DNA of 64,000 nucleotides, from positions 93,183,867 to 93,247,866 of the forward strand of contig NC_084760.1 of NCBI RefSeq assembly GCF_028858725.1, written 5' to 3'. This document shows, one piece after another, positions 14,575-27,384 of the stretch; the stretch's first letter is position 1, and each line of letters starts with the position of its first letter. The position numbers and the translations under genes are program-made. The notes below the pieces were generated by a model. It saw nothing but the letters and a program-made list of their open reading frames with translations. It was not told where the DNA came from and made no database searches. This DNA is from Colius striatus. Lineage: Eukaryota; Chordata; Aves; Coliiformes; Coliidae.

Positions 14575-14579
14575 ACAGT
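14575..14579 (+). repeat. Target-site duplication (left), ACAGT
   Basis: The five bases ACAGT directly before the LTR's terminal TG are repeated exactly after its terminal CA at 15616-15620. Confidence 0.8.
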
Positions 14580-15615
14580 TGTGGTCATTTAACCCTGGCT
14601 AGGTGCCAGGTGCCCACCAGGTCATTCTGCTATTCTTCCTCCTAAACTGGACAGAGAAATACAACAAAGGGCTTACGAGTCAAGATAAGGACAGGGAGAT
14701 CGCTCAGCAATTACCACCATGGGCAAAACAGACTCAACTTGGGGAGAAATGGTTTGATTTATTAACAATCAAAACTGAGTAGGGAAAATGAGAAATAACA
14801 ACTGCATCTTAAAACACTTCCCCCACCTCTTCCTTCTTCCTGAGTTTCTGCCTCCTCCCCACCAGCAGCACAGAGGGACGGGGAATGGGGGTTATAGTCA
14901 GTTCTTCACAGGTGGTCTTTTCCTCTGCTTCCTCTCAGGGAGGCACTTCTCACACTTCTTATTGTTTCAGTGTTAGGTCCCTCCCACAGGACAGAGTCAT
15001 CCATGTCCTTCTCACGTGCTACAGTTCTTCACAAACTGCTCCAATATGGGTCTCATCCACAGGGGAAACAGCCCTTCAGGAACAAACTGCTCGAGCGTGG
15101 ATTGCCCACAGGGTCACAAGTCCTGACAGCAAACCTAGTCCAGCATGGGCCTCCTTCAGGCATCCACCTGCTCCAGTGTGAGACCCTCCCTGGGCTGCAA
15201 ATGGATCTCTGCTCTCCTGTGGCCTTCATGGAGTGCAGGGGCAGGGACCGCCTCACCATGCACCACTGACTGCAGGAGAGCCTCTGCTCAAGTGCCTGGG
15301 CACTTCCTCCCCCTCCTTCTCCACTGACCTTGGTGTCTGCGAAGATGATGTTGTCCCATTCTCACTCCGGTCTGCTGCTGCTGCAGCAGCTTAGCATCTG
15401 CACAGCACCTTCTTCCCCTTCTCAAGTACCTTAATCACAGAGGCATTTCCTCCTAATTGGCGCAGCCTGCAGCCGTGGTCAGTGGCAGGTCTCCCTTAGA
15501 GCCAGCTGGCACTGGCCCTATCAGATACAGGAGAAGCTTCCAGCAGCTCCTTTTTTAAAAAGCCACCCCTGTAGCTCCCCCCACTACCAAAACCTGGCCA
15601 TAAAAGCCCACTACA
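14580..15615 (-). mobile_element. Solo LTR of an avian endogenous retrovirus
   Basis: A 1,036-base element that starts TG (TGTGGTCATTTAACCCTGG) and ends CA (CCCACTACA), flanked by an exact 5-bp duplication. I recognise it as a type of LTR widespread in bird genomes, including the blocks GACTCAACTTGGGGAGAAAT, GGGGAATGGGGGTTATAGTC and CCTTGGTGTCTGCGAAGATG. Orientation is minus. On that strand a TATA-like T/A tract (about 15551-15562) lies near the 5' end, and AATAAA (complement of 14758-14763) lies about 180 bases before the 3' end, in the expected U3-R-U5 order. A 5-bp duplication would fit an ERVL-like integrase. No gag, pol or env sequence was seen beside it, so it is a recombination-derived solo LTR. 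Confidence 0.85.
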
Positions 15616-15620
15616 ACAGT
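15616..15620 (+). repeat. Target-site duplication (right), ACAGT
   Basis: Exact match of the 5-bp flank on the other side of the LTR. Confidence 0.8.
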
Positions 15621-16773
15621 AGAGCCAGTGGCAGACCAAGTGTCCCGTTTCAGCAGGCTCCTGGGGTGATTTGGTGTCCTGTGAAGGTATGATTTCTCCT
15701 CATGCCAGCAAAGGTTTTGCTGTGTGGCTGTGGTTTTTACTGCCAGATGGATGAAGATAGTACCAGAAGAACTAGCTGTTCATTCCTTTTCTGGCTTGAA
15801 GAAGATGTGTATCTATTCCCCAAGCTGCAGCTTGTGTGAGTAGATGTCATTGCTCTTTCTGGCTCTGTGTCCTTTTCAAGTGAACATGAGGGGAAGTTTA
15901 AGCTATTAAACTTGCACAAAGGGTCTTTGTCATGTGAAAAATGCTATTAATTGGTAGGAGAAGTGTTTTAGTTGTGGACTAAACCAGAGAAGTACACCAC
16001 CAAGCTAAAATGACCTTCTCAATACTTGACCAGCAGAAGAGCCTTGTCCCCAGCCAGCCTGGCTAAGGTGGTACCAGTGAAGCCCAGAGATCACCCTCCA
16101 TGTGTGGTCACAGCCATGAGGTCCAGCTGAACCTGGTCCTGCCCAGTTCTTGCCTTGCTGCGAGCATGTCTGCAGTCAATTTTGCCCCAGAGCTCTGAAG
16201 TCACAGTAGATGGTCCCCTTACACCCACCCTCTTGCCAAGGACCTGAGTGATGGCTGCTGCTATGGGACAGCTGAGAGAACAAGACTGTGGAGGTCTCAC
16301 ACCTGCAGCTACTAGAGGTGACACAGGTGAGCCCACCTCTGGCTTGCACAGCATCAAAACATCACCTGTGGGCTACTGGGAAATACTGTAGGAGGGAGGG
16401 ATGATGCAGCCTGTGTTTGTGATTCCTAAGCTCTGAAGTCCTGTTCTACATCAGTGTTTCTCCACTCATCTTGATATTTCTCTCCCCCTTACATCCAGAC
16501 TGCTCTTCTTCCTGACAGCAGCTTAGGCTCTGCCAGAAGGGAGGAATATTGGGCATGGTCTGGAGCTTGCTTTTAAGCAAGGTAAACAGGGAGCAAAGTC
16601 CACAGTAAGCCCTTTGGCCATGCAGCACTGCCTTTATTTAACACCACGGTGCTACTGTCATCATCAGGATGTAGCCTGGCACTAATTGTTTTTTTAGTTG
16701 GTTTAATTATGGTACGTTGATCCCAAGTAATACCAGTAATGCAAAGACTCACACAGTACTTGTTGCTACAGGC
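15621..16773. other. Intergenic DNA between two LTRs
   Basis: About 1.15 kb of apparently ordinary sequence. It carries no retroviral internal coding region that I can recognise, so it does not join the flanking LTRs into a provirus. Confidence 0.55.
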
Positions 16774-17742
16774 TGTAGGTTCTGGGAGCTGCTGGACCAA
16801 GGTGCCTGTTCTGACCACAACCAGCCAGAAGTACTGAGGGCCTTTGGAACACCCTAAGGACTGGGAGAGCTCAGTTGCCACTTGTGGTCTCAGGCAAAAT
16901 AGACAATGCTACTCAACTTGGGGAAGAAAATTGAACTTAATTTAATCCACCACCAACCAAAAACATAAAACCCCAAACCATAACAAAGAGAAAACAACAG
17001 AGTGGTACAATGATGAAGAGTACAACTAGCCCTTTAAGACCACCTTCTCCACACTCTTCCCCTCTTCCTGGGCTCAGACCCCTGATCCTGGTGTCTTTGC
17101 TTCCTCCCCTCATGAATGGTTCATAGAGGCAAGGAATGGGGGTTTCAGTCAGTCTTTTCCTGATGGCTCCTGCCATTTGTCTCTCTTCAGGGCAGATGAG
17201 CTTCTTGCTGATCCTCCTTGCTCCAGCGTAGGGTCCCTCACAAGTTGGGCAGCCCTGCATGGGCAGCTCTGACATATGTTCATCCTGAGGGCTGCAGCTC
17301 CTCTCCCCTCCTGTGTGGGTCTCTGCGGCCCACAGGCTCTCCAGTACGGCCTGGGCCATGGCCGCCTCCTCACACAGTCACCTGCCCATCTGGGCTCACT
17401 CACACAGAGCTGCTGGTGGCTCTCAGTGCTGCCACTGCTCTCCATGGGTTGCAGGGGCACAGCCTGCATTCTCACCATGGCTTGCAGAGGGGTCTTTGGT
17501 CTGGTGCTCCTCCTTCCTTCCTCCTTCTCTGACTGTGGGGTCCAGATAGTTACCTCCGTCTTGTACCATCTCTTCTGGCTCAGATTTCCTATCTTCAATA
17601 GTGATGGCAGAAGAGCCAGATTGGCCCAACTGGGCTGGAGGTGAGTCCAACTCAGAACTGGGGGATGTTTCAAGAACTGCTTACTGGGACCAGCACTGCA
17701 GCTCCTTCCCACTGTTACCAAGCAAAAAATGACTCCATGCAA
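16774..17742 (-). mobile_element. Old, diverged solo LTR related to the one at 14.6 kb
   Basis: This stretch follows the first LTR in order over its whole length, with many substitutions. Matching landmarks include AAGGACTGGGAGAGCTCAG, ACTCAACTTGGGGAAG, GGAATGGGGGTTTCAGTCAG, CATGGGTTGCAGGGGCACAG and the terminal GCAGCTCCTTCCCACTG-TACCAA region. Orientation is the same (minus). The ends are approximate and I found no convincing target-site duplication. A 238-codon open stretch on the minus strand (17149-17865) largely overlaps it and is not a gene. Confidence 0.65.
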
Positions 17743-19755
17743 ACCTATGACAGTGCCAGATGTCAGCTCCTGAGTAAAGCTTAGTAAGATGCTGAGCTGT
17801 AGCTTTGGGGTGGCGGCAGCCAAAAGAAAATAAGCATCTACCCATCTGTACTTATACAATTCCACAGTTGTGATTCCTGCTACACAGGTGGAGGAAGAGT
17901 GTATTGGAGTGTATCAGACAAACCCATAACTAGGTACAGTAAACCACAGGGTGGAGCAGAAAGTGTGGTGGAGACACAAATAAGTGGAAGATGAGGACTA
18001 GGGAAGGAGCTGCCCTGAGATGCACTCAGGAGTGGGGAGACAGGCACCTCAACTCTGGATCAGGATTTCCCTTCCTGATTTTCTCCCGAGAATTACTTTC
18101 TCAACAGCTTTGGGCAAGTTACATCACATCTGGACTTCCCTTTTCTCTCCTAAGAACAAAGTTGCTGCTTTTATGCCTTTGCAGCGATACTAAGAGGACA
18201 GTTACTGTTTGCAACATGCTCCAAAGAGCAACCGACCACTATGTGAGTTTCACCCTGGACATAAGGGGTTTAGCTCCTGAAATGCACTCTCCTCCTATTA
18301 TAGGTCCTGTGAAAGCTGGAATAGATGGTCCAGCATTGGCAGAGCATGGATTCAGGTAGGACCAGAGAGTAAGTGTCTCCCAAGCATCTCAGAGAGGAGC
18401 ATGCTCATGATGATGGAAATCTGCTTTCAGTAAAGTCACTGAACTCCCTGCTACTATAAATGCTAGCCTAGATGTTAATAATGATGTTATTGCATTGCTG
18501 AACACATTCAAATAGCTGGAAATACACTTACTGTATTTAAAGGCAGCTAAATAAGCATGTTTTATTTAATGAAGTGTCATAATGCTCTTTTGGCACTAGA
18601 CCTGTCCTCGATGTCACTTGTGTTGGTTCCTGCGTCTCTCTTGGGTACAGAGCTGTGCAGTGCCAATGTCAGAAACTGAAATATTCCTTTTGATGAGGAA
18701 CCACCAGCTGGGGCTTTTGGCTCCAATTTAAAGCTGCAGTCAGCCAGTGATGGTTGAAGATTATGACATTGAAAATACATCTTTTAACTACAGTTAATTG
18801 ATTCTCACAGGACATCAGCATGCAATAGACTATTCACTCTATTTGTCACTATGGTCTGCTAAAAGAGCTCAGCACTGCTGTCTACTACTGCATCTCTGCT
18901 GTGATCCCCGAATGTCCTTGTACCTTGGTGGTTCTAGGCTTTGATTTTGGAAGGCAGAGGCTTACCCCAGCAGAGACAGGCAGCAGCCACTCAGTTCTGC
19001 AGATGCCACTGGAGGGAAAATGCTGCCACATGGTTTTGGTTGTTCCTGTGCTGTACCCTGCATCTCCATATTTCTTACTGCTGCTTTCCTCTTCCTGCCC
19101 CACTGCAGTTCCATCTGGGAAGCCAAAGCCATGTGCATGTCTCCAGGCTATACATCAAAACTAGGTTTTCTGCGACCATGGCTCTGCAATAAACAAGGAG
19201 AGCATGTCCCCGCTTGACTGGTACATTAAGCAGATGCTCAGTGTATAGACCTCATTTCAGGCAAGCAGAAAAGAGAAGGAAGGAGAAGAAGATAATGTTC
19301 TCTCATCCCTAATAGTCAATGATGCCCTTGCAAACCTTCTGTTTGCAATGCGAGCCTGCAAATTCAGCTTTGACAGCTGTTCTTGAGCTACTGGCTTGAT
19401 TGCAGGGATGCTACCTCCCAGGATATTTGAGTGTGTGTGAAGCTGACTCCAGCTGCAGAGATGGAAAGGGCTAAAAGGATGTTTTAGAGCCCCTGAGCAA
19501 ACACTAAATGAATATGCTCGAAGTTGTGGGGTTATCAGACTGTGTCACACCTGAGCTGACCGCTTTAACTCTCCTTTGAGCTAGCCTCCTTTATATTTAT
19601 TTATTACAGAAGAAGAGCAGTTTTTCATGGCTTCTCTATGGAACAGGCTTATTATCTGTTGTTGCTATTATTCTCCAAAGTTACACAGGATCTCTGTGGT
19701 AGAAATACAGCCCTAAGAATGAGCTGAGACATCTTGGCTCTCAGTTCCATTTTCT

Positions 19756-19773
19756 CATCCATCCATCCATCCA
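19756..19773. repeat. (CATC)n microsatellite
   Basis: Four and a half CATC units, seen directly. Confidence 0.85.
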
Positions 19774-22700
19774 GGCACGTTTGCCCTCACGCAGAGGCAT
19801 CAGCAGCTGGGAAATGTCCCACGGACAGAGGGATTTAATAAGCATTATTAATGTAACAGGGATTTCTAGGTACAAAGCATGAGCTAATTAAGGTGTAAAT
19901 GTGCTCTAGTTAACCAAGGAGACTAAAAATACCACTCTGCCTGGGCTGGACACAGTGAAGATGAGAGGGCTCACTCCATTTCATGAGGCACGAGGAGCAG
20001 AGAGGGAAGTTCTCAGCCCTGTGCTCCAGCTAAGAGGTCAGCCTTCTCCTTGCCAGGTTAATCACTCACTTACCATCTCCATTGACACAAACTCCTGTTA
20101 AAATAACCCCTCATGTTCCTATTTAAGTTGTTTGAACTACACAAATTACTTCTTTGTAGATACAAGAAAAGCTGTGGTCAAAATAATAGGTGATGGCTGT
20201 TTGGAGAGCAGAGCATCCATACATCAGGCTGGTAAATTCTGAGTATTTCATGGAAGAAAATGGAAGGGCAGTGGTGCCCTTTTCAAGCTGTTCTAGAATA
20301 AATCCATCACTGAGCAGACACACTGCAAACTTTGCAAGGGAAAAATTCCTTTCAGCAGCAATGCAATGGTCACCACAATGGGATGCTCATAGTTAAAACC
20401 ATCTCAGGACTGTATCAGCAAGGTTCTGCGTTTCACTGGGTGTCATGGGAAGCTGCAGTCTCCAGGCTGCTTTCCTTCATTTGGCTCTGCAAATATCAGA
20501 GCATCATTTGTGGCGACAGTGTTGGAAGCTGCTTTAAGTAAATGCTTCAACTTCCCATCATATTAAAAGATTTCTCCCATACTAAGGTTTCTCCTTAGTC
20601 CTACATCTACATGAAAGAGTGCTATTGGATCCAGGCCATGAGGCTCTGTGGATTCACTGGATATAAGGGACTGAATCTGGACCCTACTGAAGGAGATAAC
20701 AACTTGCAGCTTAAATTTCTTCCCTCACCTCTGTGTTCCAAAAAAAAAAACTCCCAAACAACTCCATCTTAAAAGTAGAGAGAAGAGGGAAAAGAAGAAA
20801 GCCCAACTCCTCTTTGATTGATTTCTTCACTAAAGTAGTTGAAAATTGCTCCTGCATCTGTTCTGAGGAATTTAGTGAGGAGTTGAGGTTAGCTATTTAG
20901 GTTGCACAAGGGCAGTTTGGGCAGTTTTAGTAATACAATTGGGGAGGTAAAGGACTCATGTGAGAGGAAAGCTACCTGGGGCACAGGGTTGATTCAGAGG
21001 TAATAGACTGCTTACATGCAGGGAAAAAAGGTGATTTAACAGAACACTGGGCTCCATTTCCCAAAGTGTGGAACACCTCGAGTGCAAGGGGAGGTTTCTG
21101 CAGGAGCTAACCCTTTTGGCAGTGCTTCTGAGGGCAGTGGCCGTGCCAGCACCCACCTGGCTGGGCCCTGGCCACCATGGGGTTGGGCAAATTCTTTTCC
21201 AGAGCACCCAGCACTGATGGCTTGCCCCAGAGAAACCATCAGCTGTAGTTGAAAAGGAGGAGGTGAAGAAATGGGGAGGTGTTTTGGGTAATAAGGGGAG
21301 AAACTGAGGGCATTTGCTCAGCAGGTGTGCTGAGTGTGCCTGGCATAGTGAAAGCTGAATCCCTTCCTTCCTCTTAGGCATTATTTTCAAATGAAAACAA
21401 GAGGCCAGAGGCTGGCTGAGGTTTAGGGGTGTTGTGTCTGAAACAAATCACAGAAAGAATATTTGGCTTGCCCAAGGGTAGCAGGGAGTGTGCCAAGTCT
21501 TTCATGCGGGAGCATGGCTGAGGTGTTGCTGCACGCCGGGTCAGGGGTGACAGGGCCTAATGGGCAAAGATTGATGGTGGCAGCAAGAGATGGGCCAGGA
21601 ATCACATATATTGGACCAGGCTTAAATAAAACCAACAACTCAAACACACCAAAACTTCGTATTTCAGTGAGGTAGGGTTGGGGAAGGAAAGCTGTCACCC
21701 CAGGAGTTTGCAGACCCCTTTAGGGACCTCTGATTGCACCGTGCTGCTTATTTCCTGCCTTTGGAGCCCCTTCCCAATCCCATCTCCCTCCTGGCAGCAG
21801 AAGCTGGCTGTATGGAAGTACAGGGTTTTGGAGACCAGAGGAAAATGGTCTTTCATTTCCTTCTATCTGTGTTTTCTCACTCAGTTGTCTGCCTGACTTC
21901 CTGAGCCAAAATTTAGCACCTATCACCTCCCTTTCTCACTCCCTACTTAATTTCCCTGCCTTGCTATTTGGGTTTTCCCTGGGCATTTTCATACCTCTTG
22001 GGCTGTGAAATTTCCTGCTATGGACATCACTTGAATTTACACACGCAATACAAAGGCTAACAAGGGGAGATGAGAAGTGTGGAAGCTGTGCAAGGGGAAT
22101 GTTTCTTGTATAAAGCTTCCAGAAACGACAGGAGAGTGCTGAGATGGACATTAGGAACAGGTCTGCAGCCTGATCCCAGAGTGCTGGGCCAGCTGTGGGA
22201 TGGAGATGGGTACAGAACTGTGGGAAAACACTTCTGCTTCAGCAAGTTGCTAGAGGAGCTGCAGAAACTCATGTGAACTGAGCCAGACAGAAAGAAGCAT
22301 CGTCATGTCTATTTTAGGAGTTGGTGTTGCTGCTTCTCATCATCCCATCCAAACACATCCCTTTAATGGATGTTGCCCAAGAGGAAGCACATCCATTCTC
22401 CTGAGAGGATGCCTGTGCCCATAAGCCTGTTTTCCCAACACTATAAATTGGTCCTATAAAAGATGTTACTCCTCTCTGCCTCTCCCTAATAACTAGGTGC
22501 TGTGGCTGTAAGAACAATTCACCACCATCATATTTCTTCACCAGGACTCCAGTTTCCCCTCTTTTTACCTCCTGGGTACTGAAGAGCTCTCGGCAATGCC
22601 AGGTAGTTTAGCATCCCAGCCCCAGTGACTGCTGCTGGGTAGGGCAGGAGTGATTGGGCATGTGGATGTTAACAGAGGGGTCTAGTGAGGATTTTTTTGG

Positions 22701-24574
22701 GAGGAAGTGGAACACTGTACATAGGTGGAAAGGCAGGGTAATGTGACCACGTGAGAATTTAGGACATGGGTGGGAGTAGCTCAAGTCCCCACTGTGAAAT
22801 CCTGGGTAGATTTCTTGGGACCCAGCTCTGCAGTCAAGTGAGTAAACCCTCTGTTTTCTCAGACTCACCTCCCTGGGATGATCACTCTGTCACCATGTCA
22901 TGGTGCACTGAGACAGGTGCTGCAGTGAAGGCCATAGCCTTGTCCTCAGCTCAGTATTCCTTGCACCCAGCAACCAGCCATTCCTGCTTGGTGCATGGTG
23001 CTACCCTGTGCCAGAAAAGGCGAATCTTGGGGTGAGATGGAGCAGTGGGGGCACCAACTGCTTCTGGGACAGCTCATCTCCTTCCTGTCCCAGCACCAGC
23101 ATGCCCACAGAGAGCACCAGAGACCCTATTGATGGCCCTTGCAACTTGGAAGGGGAGTAGAAAGGGTGACTTTCAGTTTTATCTAGAAACAATAAATGCC
23201 TGACTTCCCCCTCAAGTGACTAAGCAGGGAAGTGCTCACCTGCAACCAGTTTTCACCCATTCAATGTCACTGGGACCAGTGGAAGAGCTAGGACCTCTCT
23301 TCATGTCAGGCATCCAAGCTGTGGCTCTGCAGAGTGCTTTCACTCAACACTAAAGATGCAATGTGTGCTGCTTCAAAAACTCCTTGAGCGCACAGTGGGT
23401 AAACAAAGTGCAATGTGGTTGCTGAAAATCTGTGCAAACCCAAATCCCTATGCAACGAGGCATTGAATATTACAATAATAAGGTTAAAAATAAACCCTTA
23501 GAGGTTACTCACAGCTGAAACTTTGAGGGATCCTTCGGTCACTGGGTAAAGCCTTGCGGAGAGCTTTCAGTTGTGGTTCACCTTATCTCACTCATACGCA
23601 TGGCTGAGTGCCTTAGGGGTAACGTGGAGGACTGTATTCTACAGAGAGTTCATGTATCTGGGGTCAATCACATCTTTACACTCAGAAATGTGACTTAAAC
23701 ATGCTGATCCTCTTTGCTGTTTGTCGCATGAAGGAAGCAGGGAACGTTTGAAATGCAACAAATCTTGTCAGCTTGCCATTGGCCTAAAGGTTGATCAAAA
23801 CCAAGCAGCTTAAATACCATCTTCCTCACTTGAGCCTGCTTTCTTTAGAGAAGGTCCCATCCCCTTGCCAAACATTTATTCCCTCTCAGCTAAGCTGTGA
23901 CTATCCTGCTGCAATGCTGCAATAAGTTGCTGTCGAGAGGAGCCCCGCTGCTTCTACGCTACTACAGTAAAGTGTGGCCAAGTATTTGCATGATGGCAGA
24001 GTTAATGAGCTAGTTTTCTGACAGTGCACATAACCCTGTCATCTTCTTGACAAATTAATGCTTTAAAAACCACAACTTTTTTAACTGGCTTAAATGTTAA
24101 CCATTATTGTCCTGGGACTTATTAATATTGTGGCGTACAGTAGTGGCACAGGGATAATGCTGGAAGTTGTAGGTATTAACGCTGCTTTGCCTGTCAGGAT
24201 ACTTAAGCCTTAGGTGTGGGATGTGGGTGATTTAAATAATTCCCATAGATTGATCAGCTTCCCTTGTCATGTGTATGGGGACAGGAGAAATCACACGTAC
24301 AAGCGTGCTTAACGAATCAGCTGTCTGATGAAGCTCTTTCGTCTGCAGGCATTAACCATCTACTGTCGAACAGATCGGGGGGGGGAAAAAGGGCATAAAG
24401 CCATGTCAAAGTGTTGTGCTGTGTCCTGCTGTCTATCAGGGTGGCAGCTGGTCCCACTCTGTATGTGAGAGATGCTCCCAGCGTCACATCACTGTTCAGT
24501 GCACTCAGTCACCAGCAAAACGTAAGGGTTCTCGGTAAAGCAAACATGGTTACTGGGAAGCTGGTGAATAGCTA

Positions 24575-24590
24575 ATATATACGTATATAT
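24575..24590. repeat. 16-bp perfect AT palindrome centred on ACGT
   Basis: ATATATACGTATATAT is its own reverse complement and continues into more AT units on the right. It is probably an alternating-AT microsatellite. Confidence 0.8.
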
Positions 24591-27384
24591 ATATATCTGT
24601 AAAATGAAGGCTGATAGAAGGAGGCTTATTTAACAACCCTCCAAAGAAATCTTGGATTTAGCAACTCTGAGCAGAGGGTTGCAAGCTGCATAAAACAGAA
24701 GAAACCCCAAATGAATAGTCTGTAAAATGCAGACAAATTTAATACAAGAAAAAACCCAGCCACAGTTTTTCATAGTTGCAAGTGCTAAACAGGGGCTTTC
24801 CAAAGAGATGCTGTGATAACATGCCTTTAAAACGTGAGAGGCTCCAATGTTTGCAGTGCCAGGCCCTGTGTTGGCAGCAGGGCTTGCCAGCAGCAGGCAC
24901 TGCCTGAAGCAAGCAGGGCTGTGGGGCTGGAGAAACAGTGCACTGGGCAGCGCAGCTTCTTGACAGCTTGGGTAGATCCAAACGCTGCCATGGGAGCAGA
25001 AAAAACGCTACCTGTGATTTGCCCCAGACCTGTGCATCGGTCAGCAGCACTTTTGGGCAGTGCAAGCTGTCCACTGCAGCTGTTGGATGTGGGCAACCAC
25101 ACTGAGCAGCCACCAGTTCCTATCAGTTTGCTGAAAGCAGTTAAACAGCATCTCCTGGGGTTCAAGCTGCAATTTCTGCCTCTTCCTTGGCTTGGGACCG
25201 AGTTCTTCATCCATGCATAGTATTTCTCAACCCATAAGTAACCTGCCCCTTTGTTTTCCTCCTGGTGTAAAGGGAGGAGTGTTGAAATGAGGGTCCCCAT
25301 GGGCTCAGAGAGGATGGGTGGCGTTGCCGGTGGCTGACTCCTCACCGGGCTGTTGGGAGGGGATTTGCTGCTGGGACTGGGACATAGATATGGGTTCTGG
25401 AGATCTTGGTCTGTGTGTTTGCTGGGGTGCAGCACACACGTTTGTCATCTCCAAATCCAGCTCTGGACACGGCAGGTGGGATTTACTCTGGATGTGGGCT
25501 ACGAGTTTTCATCTATTTCCCTGTGCTTTTATCTGTTTTCCGAGAGGCTATTTGAGGCCTCAGCCCTGTTCAGCCCAGACTGGGCATCTCTCCCACAAAC
25601 GCTTCCTGACTCCCCACGTGCGGGAAGCCGTTTGGGGGGATGTTGCGGAAATTCTTTGTCTTTGCTTCCTATTTCTTTTCCTGCTCAACCCACCCGCCCC
25701 AGCCAGGCATGCGTGCTGCCAGCCCGGCTGGCCCTCTGCTCTCCTGTTTTGGTCCCTGTCTGGGCAGTTACACTTTATACAGTTGGAAAGGGCTGGTTAT
25801 TTTAGGAGTGTTAGCCTGGATGATACTCCACATGCTTGGCTATGCCCAGGCACTGGTAATTCTGTCCTTGGAGAAGCTTTTGTCCAGGTAGCTCCTTCCC
25901 AGAGACCAGAGTAGCCTCTCGCTGTAAAATATCCTCCCCTTCGGATGGTGGGAGTGTGAGGTGGATTGAGTGCAGGCTAAGGGCCTGACTCCTTCTTCTA
26001 CATGGCTAAATGTCTTTACTCAGGCAAATAATGGGAGGTGGCATGCTGCCAGCGCTGCCAAAGTCCTGTTTCAGACAGCATTGTGGCTTTTCCGCTGGTT
26101 TCCTTTGTTTGGGATTAAACGGTCAATTAAAAAAGAAAGCAGTCTTAAAATAACTTTCTGGACTAACTGGTGCTCTAGAAACCCCTACAAGTGCCCAGGT
26201 AGATGTAGTGAGTCTGGAGACACAAACAAAAGGCTGTGTCTGACTTTTACCCTCCCATGGCGTGTTTTTGGTGGTGGCCTGTCTTGCTAGACCTGACTTG
26301 CATGATAAGCATTGTGCCTTAGTGAGACAAAACATAAAATGCCTTGAAAACAGAGATCCCTCCCTGTCTCAAATGAGCCCTTAAAACCACTGGGAACTTC
26401 TGAGGCTGTTGGCTCGTGTATCCTGGGCACAGCTCCAGGCCTCTGCATACTCCCCACAAGGGAAGATGCTTATTACCCCACAGCTCCCAAAGGACCCCCT
26501 CTTCCCTGCCCCTGATAGACCTGAGGTTGCTCCCTGTTGCTCTCCTTGCTGTAAAAAGAAATGAAGCTTCAGACTCAACAATATGGTTTTGGGGTTGGGA
26601 TTTTTTAAGTGCAAAATCCCAGGGGCAACGTGAGGTTTCTTTTCATGAGCTGCAGCACCAGCTGTGGCTGAGAGGGCAGCAGAACAATCTTCCCAAGATT
26701 GTTTGATAGTCACTTCAGCAGAGTTAAGAGCAAATTCCCCCACTGGCAAGGCAGCTTTTAAAGAAATCTTCTTTCTTGTTGCTTAAGGCAAGGGAGGGAC
26801 TTAATTGTCCTCCTGCAGATGCCTCTTCCTTGCCTGTGCCACAGGCCCCAGCCTCGTGCTCACCACGTGCTTCTATTGCCTTACCAGCAGCTGCTGCTGA
26901 CAGCTCTGGCTTGAGGATTGGATGGAATGGGGTGGGATGAAGCAGGTGGGACAAATACATCTGACATCTATGGCTTTCCTTTGTCACGTTTAACGAAACC
27001 TTCTTAGCTATACCTGGGCACTCGTGTCCTCAAAGAGGGAAAGGGACAGAACTAAACTGCTTGTTAAGCAGTAATGTGCAGTGCTAGAAAGTGGCCTGCT
27101 TTGCTGGGGGCAAAATGTTACAATTCACTAGGAACCCGCTTGAGAATGAAATAAAATATTTATGGAAAGTAGGGAACAGCAAGAGGGATGTGTTTGGCAG
27201 TCTGATGGCACGGAGCAGTTTGGGTTTATGGCTTATAATCCAGTATTATGGTATTGCAGTAGGAGAGATGCCAACACTGCTGGGGCAAGGGCCAGCTCAG
27301 CTCCTCTGCCTTGGGTATTACTGCCTATGCTGCAAAGGCACCTGAGCTCCTGTGGAAATAAAGGAGGGCTCTGTGGCAAAGGAG

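Larger units (their letters stand above)
17743..27384. other. Intergenic DNA, no gene seen; two possible conserved blocks
   Basis: Nearly 10 kb without a recognisable gene or large repeat. Seen directly: a (CATC)n run at 19756-19773, a G9 run at 24377-24385 and an AT palindrome at 24575-24590. Two AT-rich stretches dense in homeobox-like TAAT cores (about 19826-19935 and 24000-24190) look more like regulatory DNA than the rest. Overlapping open frames on both strands at 24.8-25.9 kb have no recognisable domain. Confidence 0.55.

Noticed and set aside
14580-17742. One provirus bounded by the two LTRs
   Set aside because: The LTRs differ greatly in age, the first has its own target-site duplication, and the 1.15 kb between them shows no retroviral genes.
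17149-17865. 238-codon open frame on the minus strand
   Set aside because: Largely inside the diverged LTR at 16.8-17.7 kb, with no retroviral or cellular domain recognisable.
24827-25914. Roughly 200-codon frames on both strands
   Set aside because: Overlapping frames on opposite strands are open at once, there are no exon signals, and composition is the likely cause.
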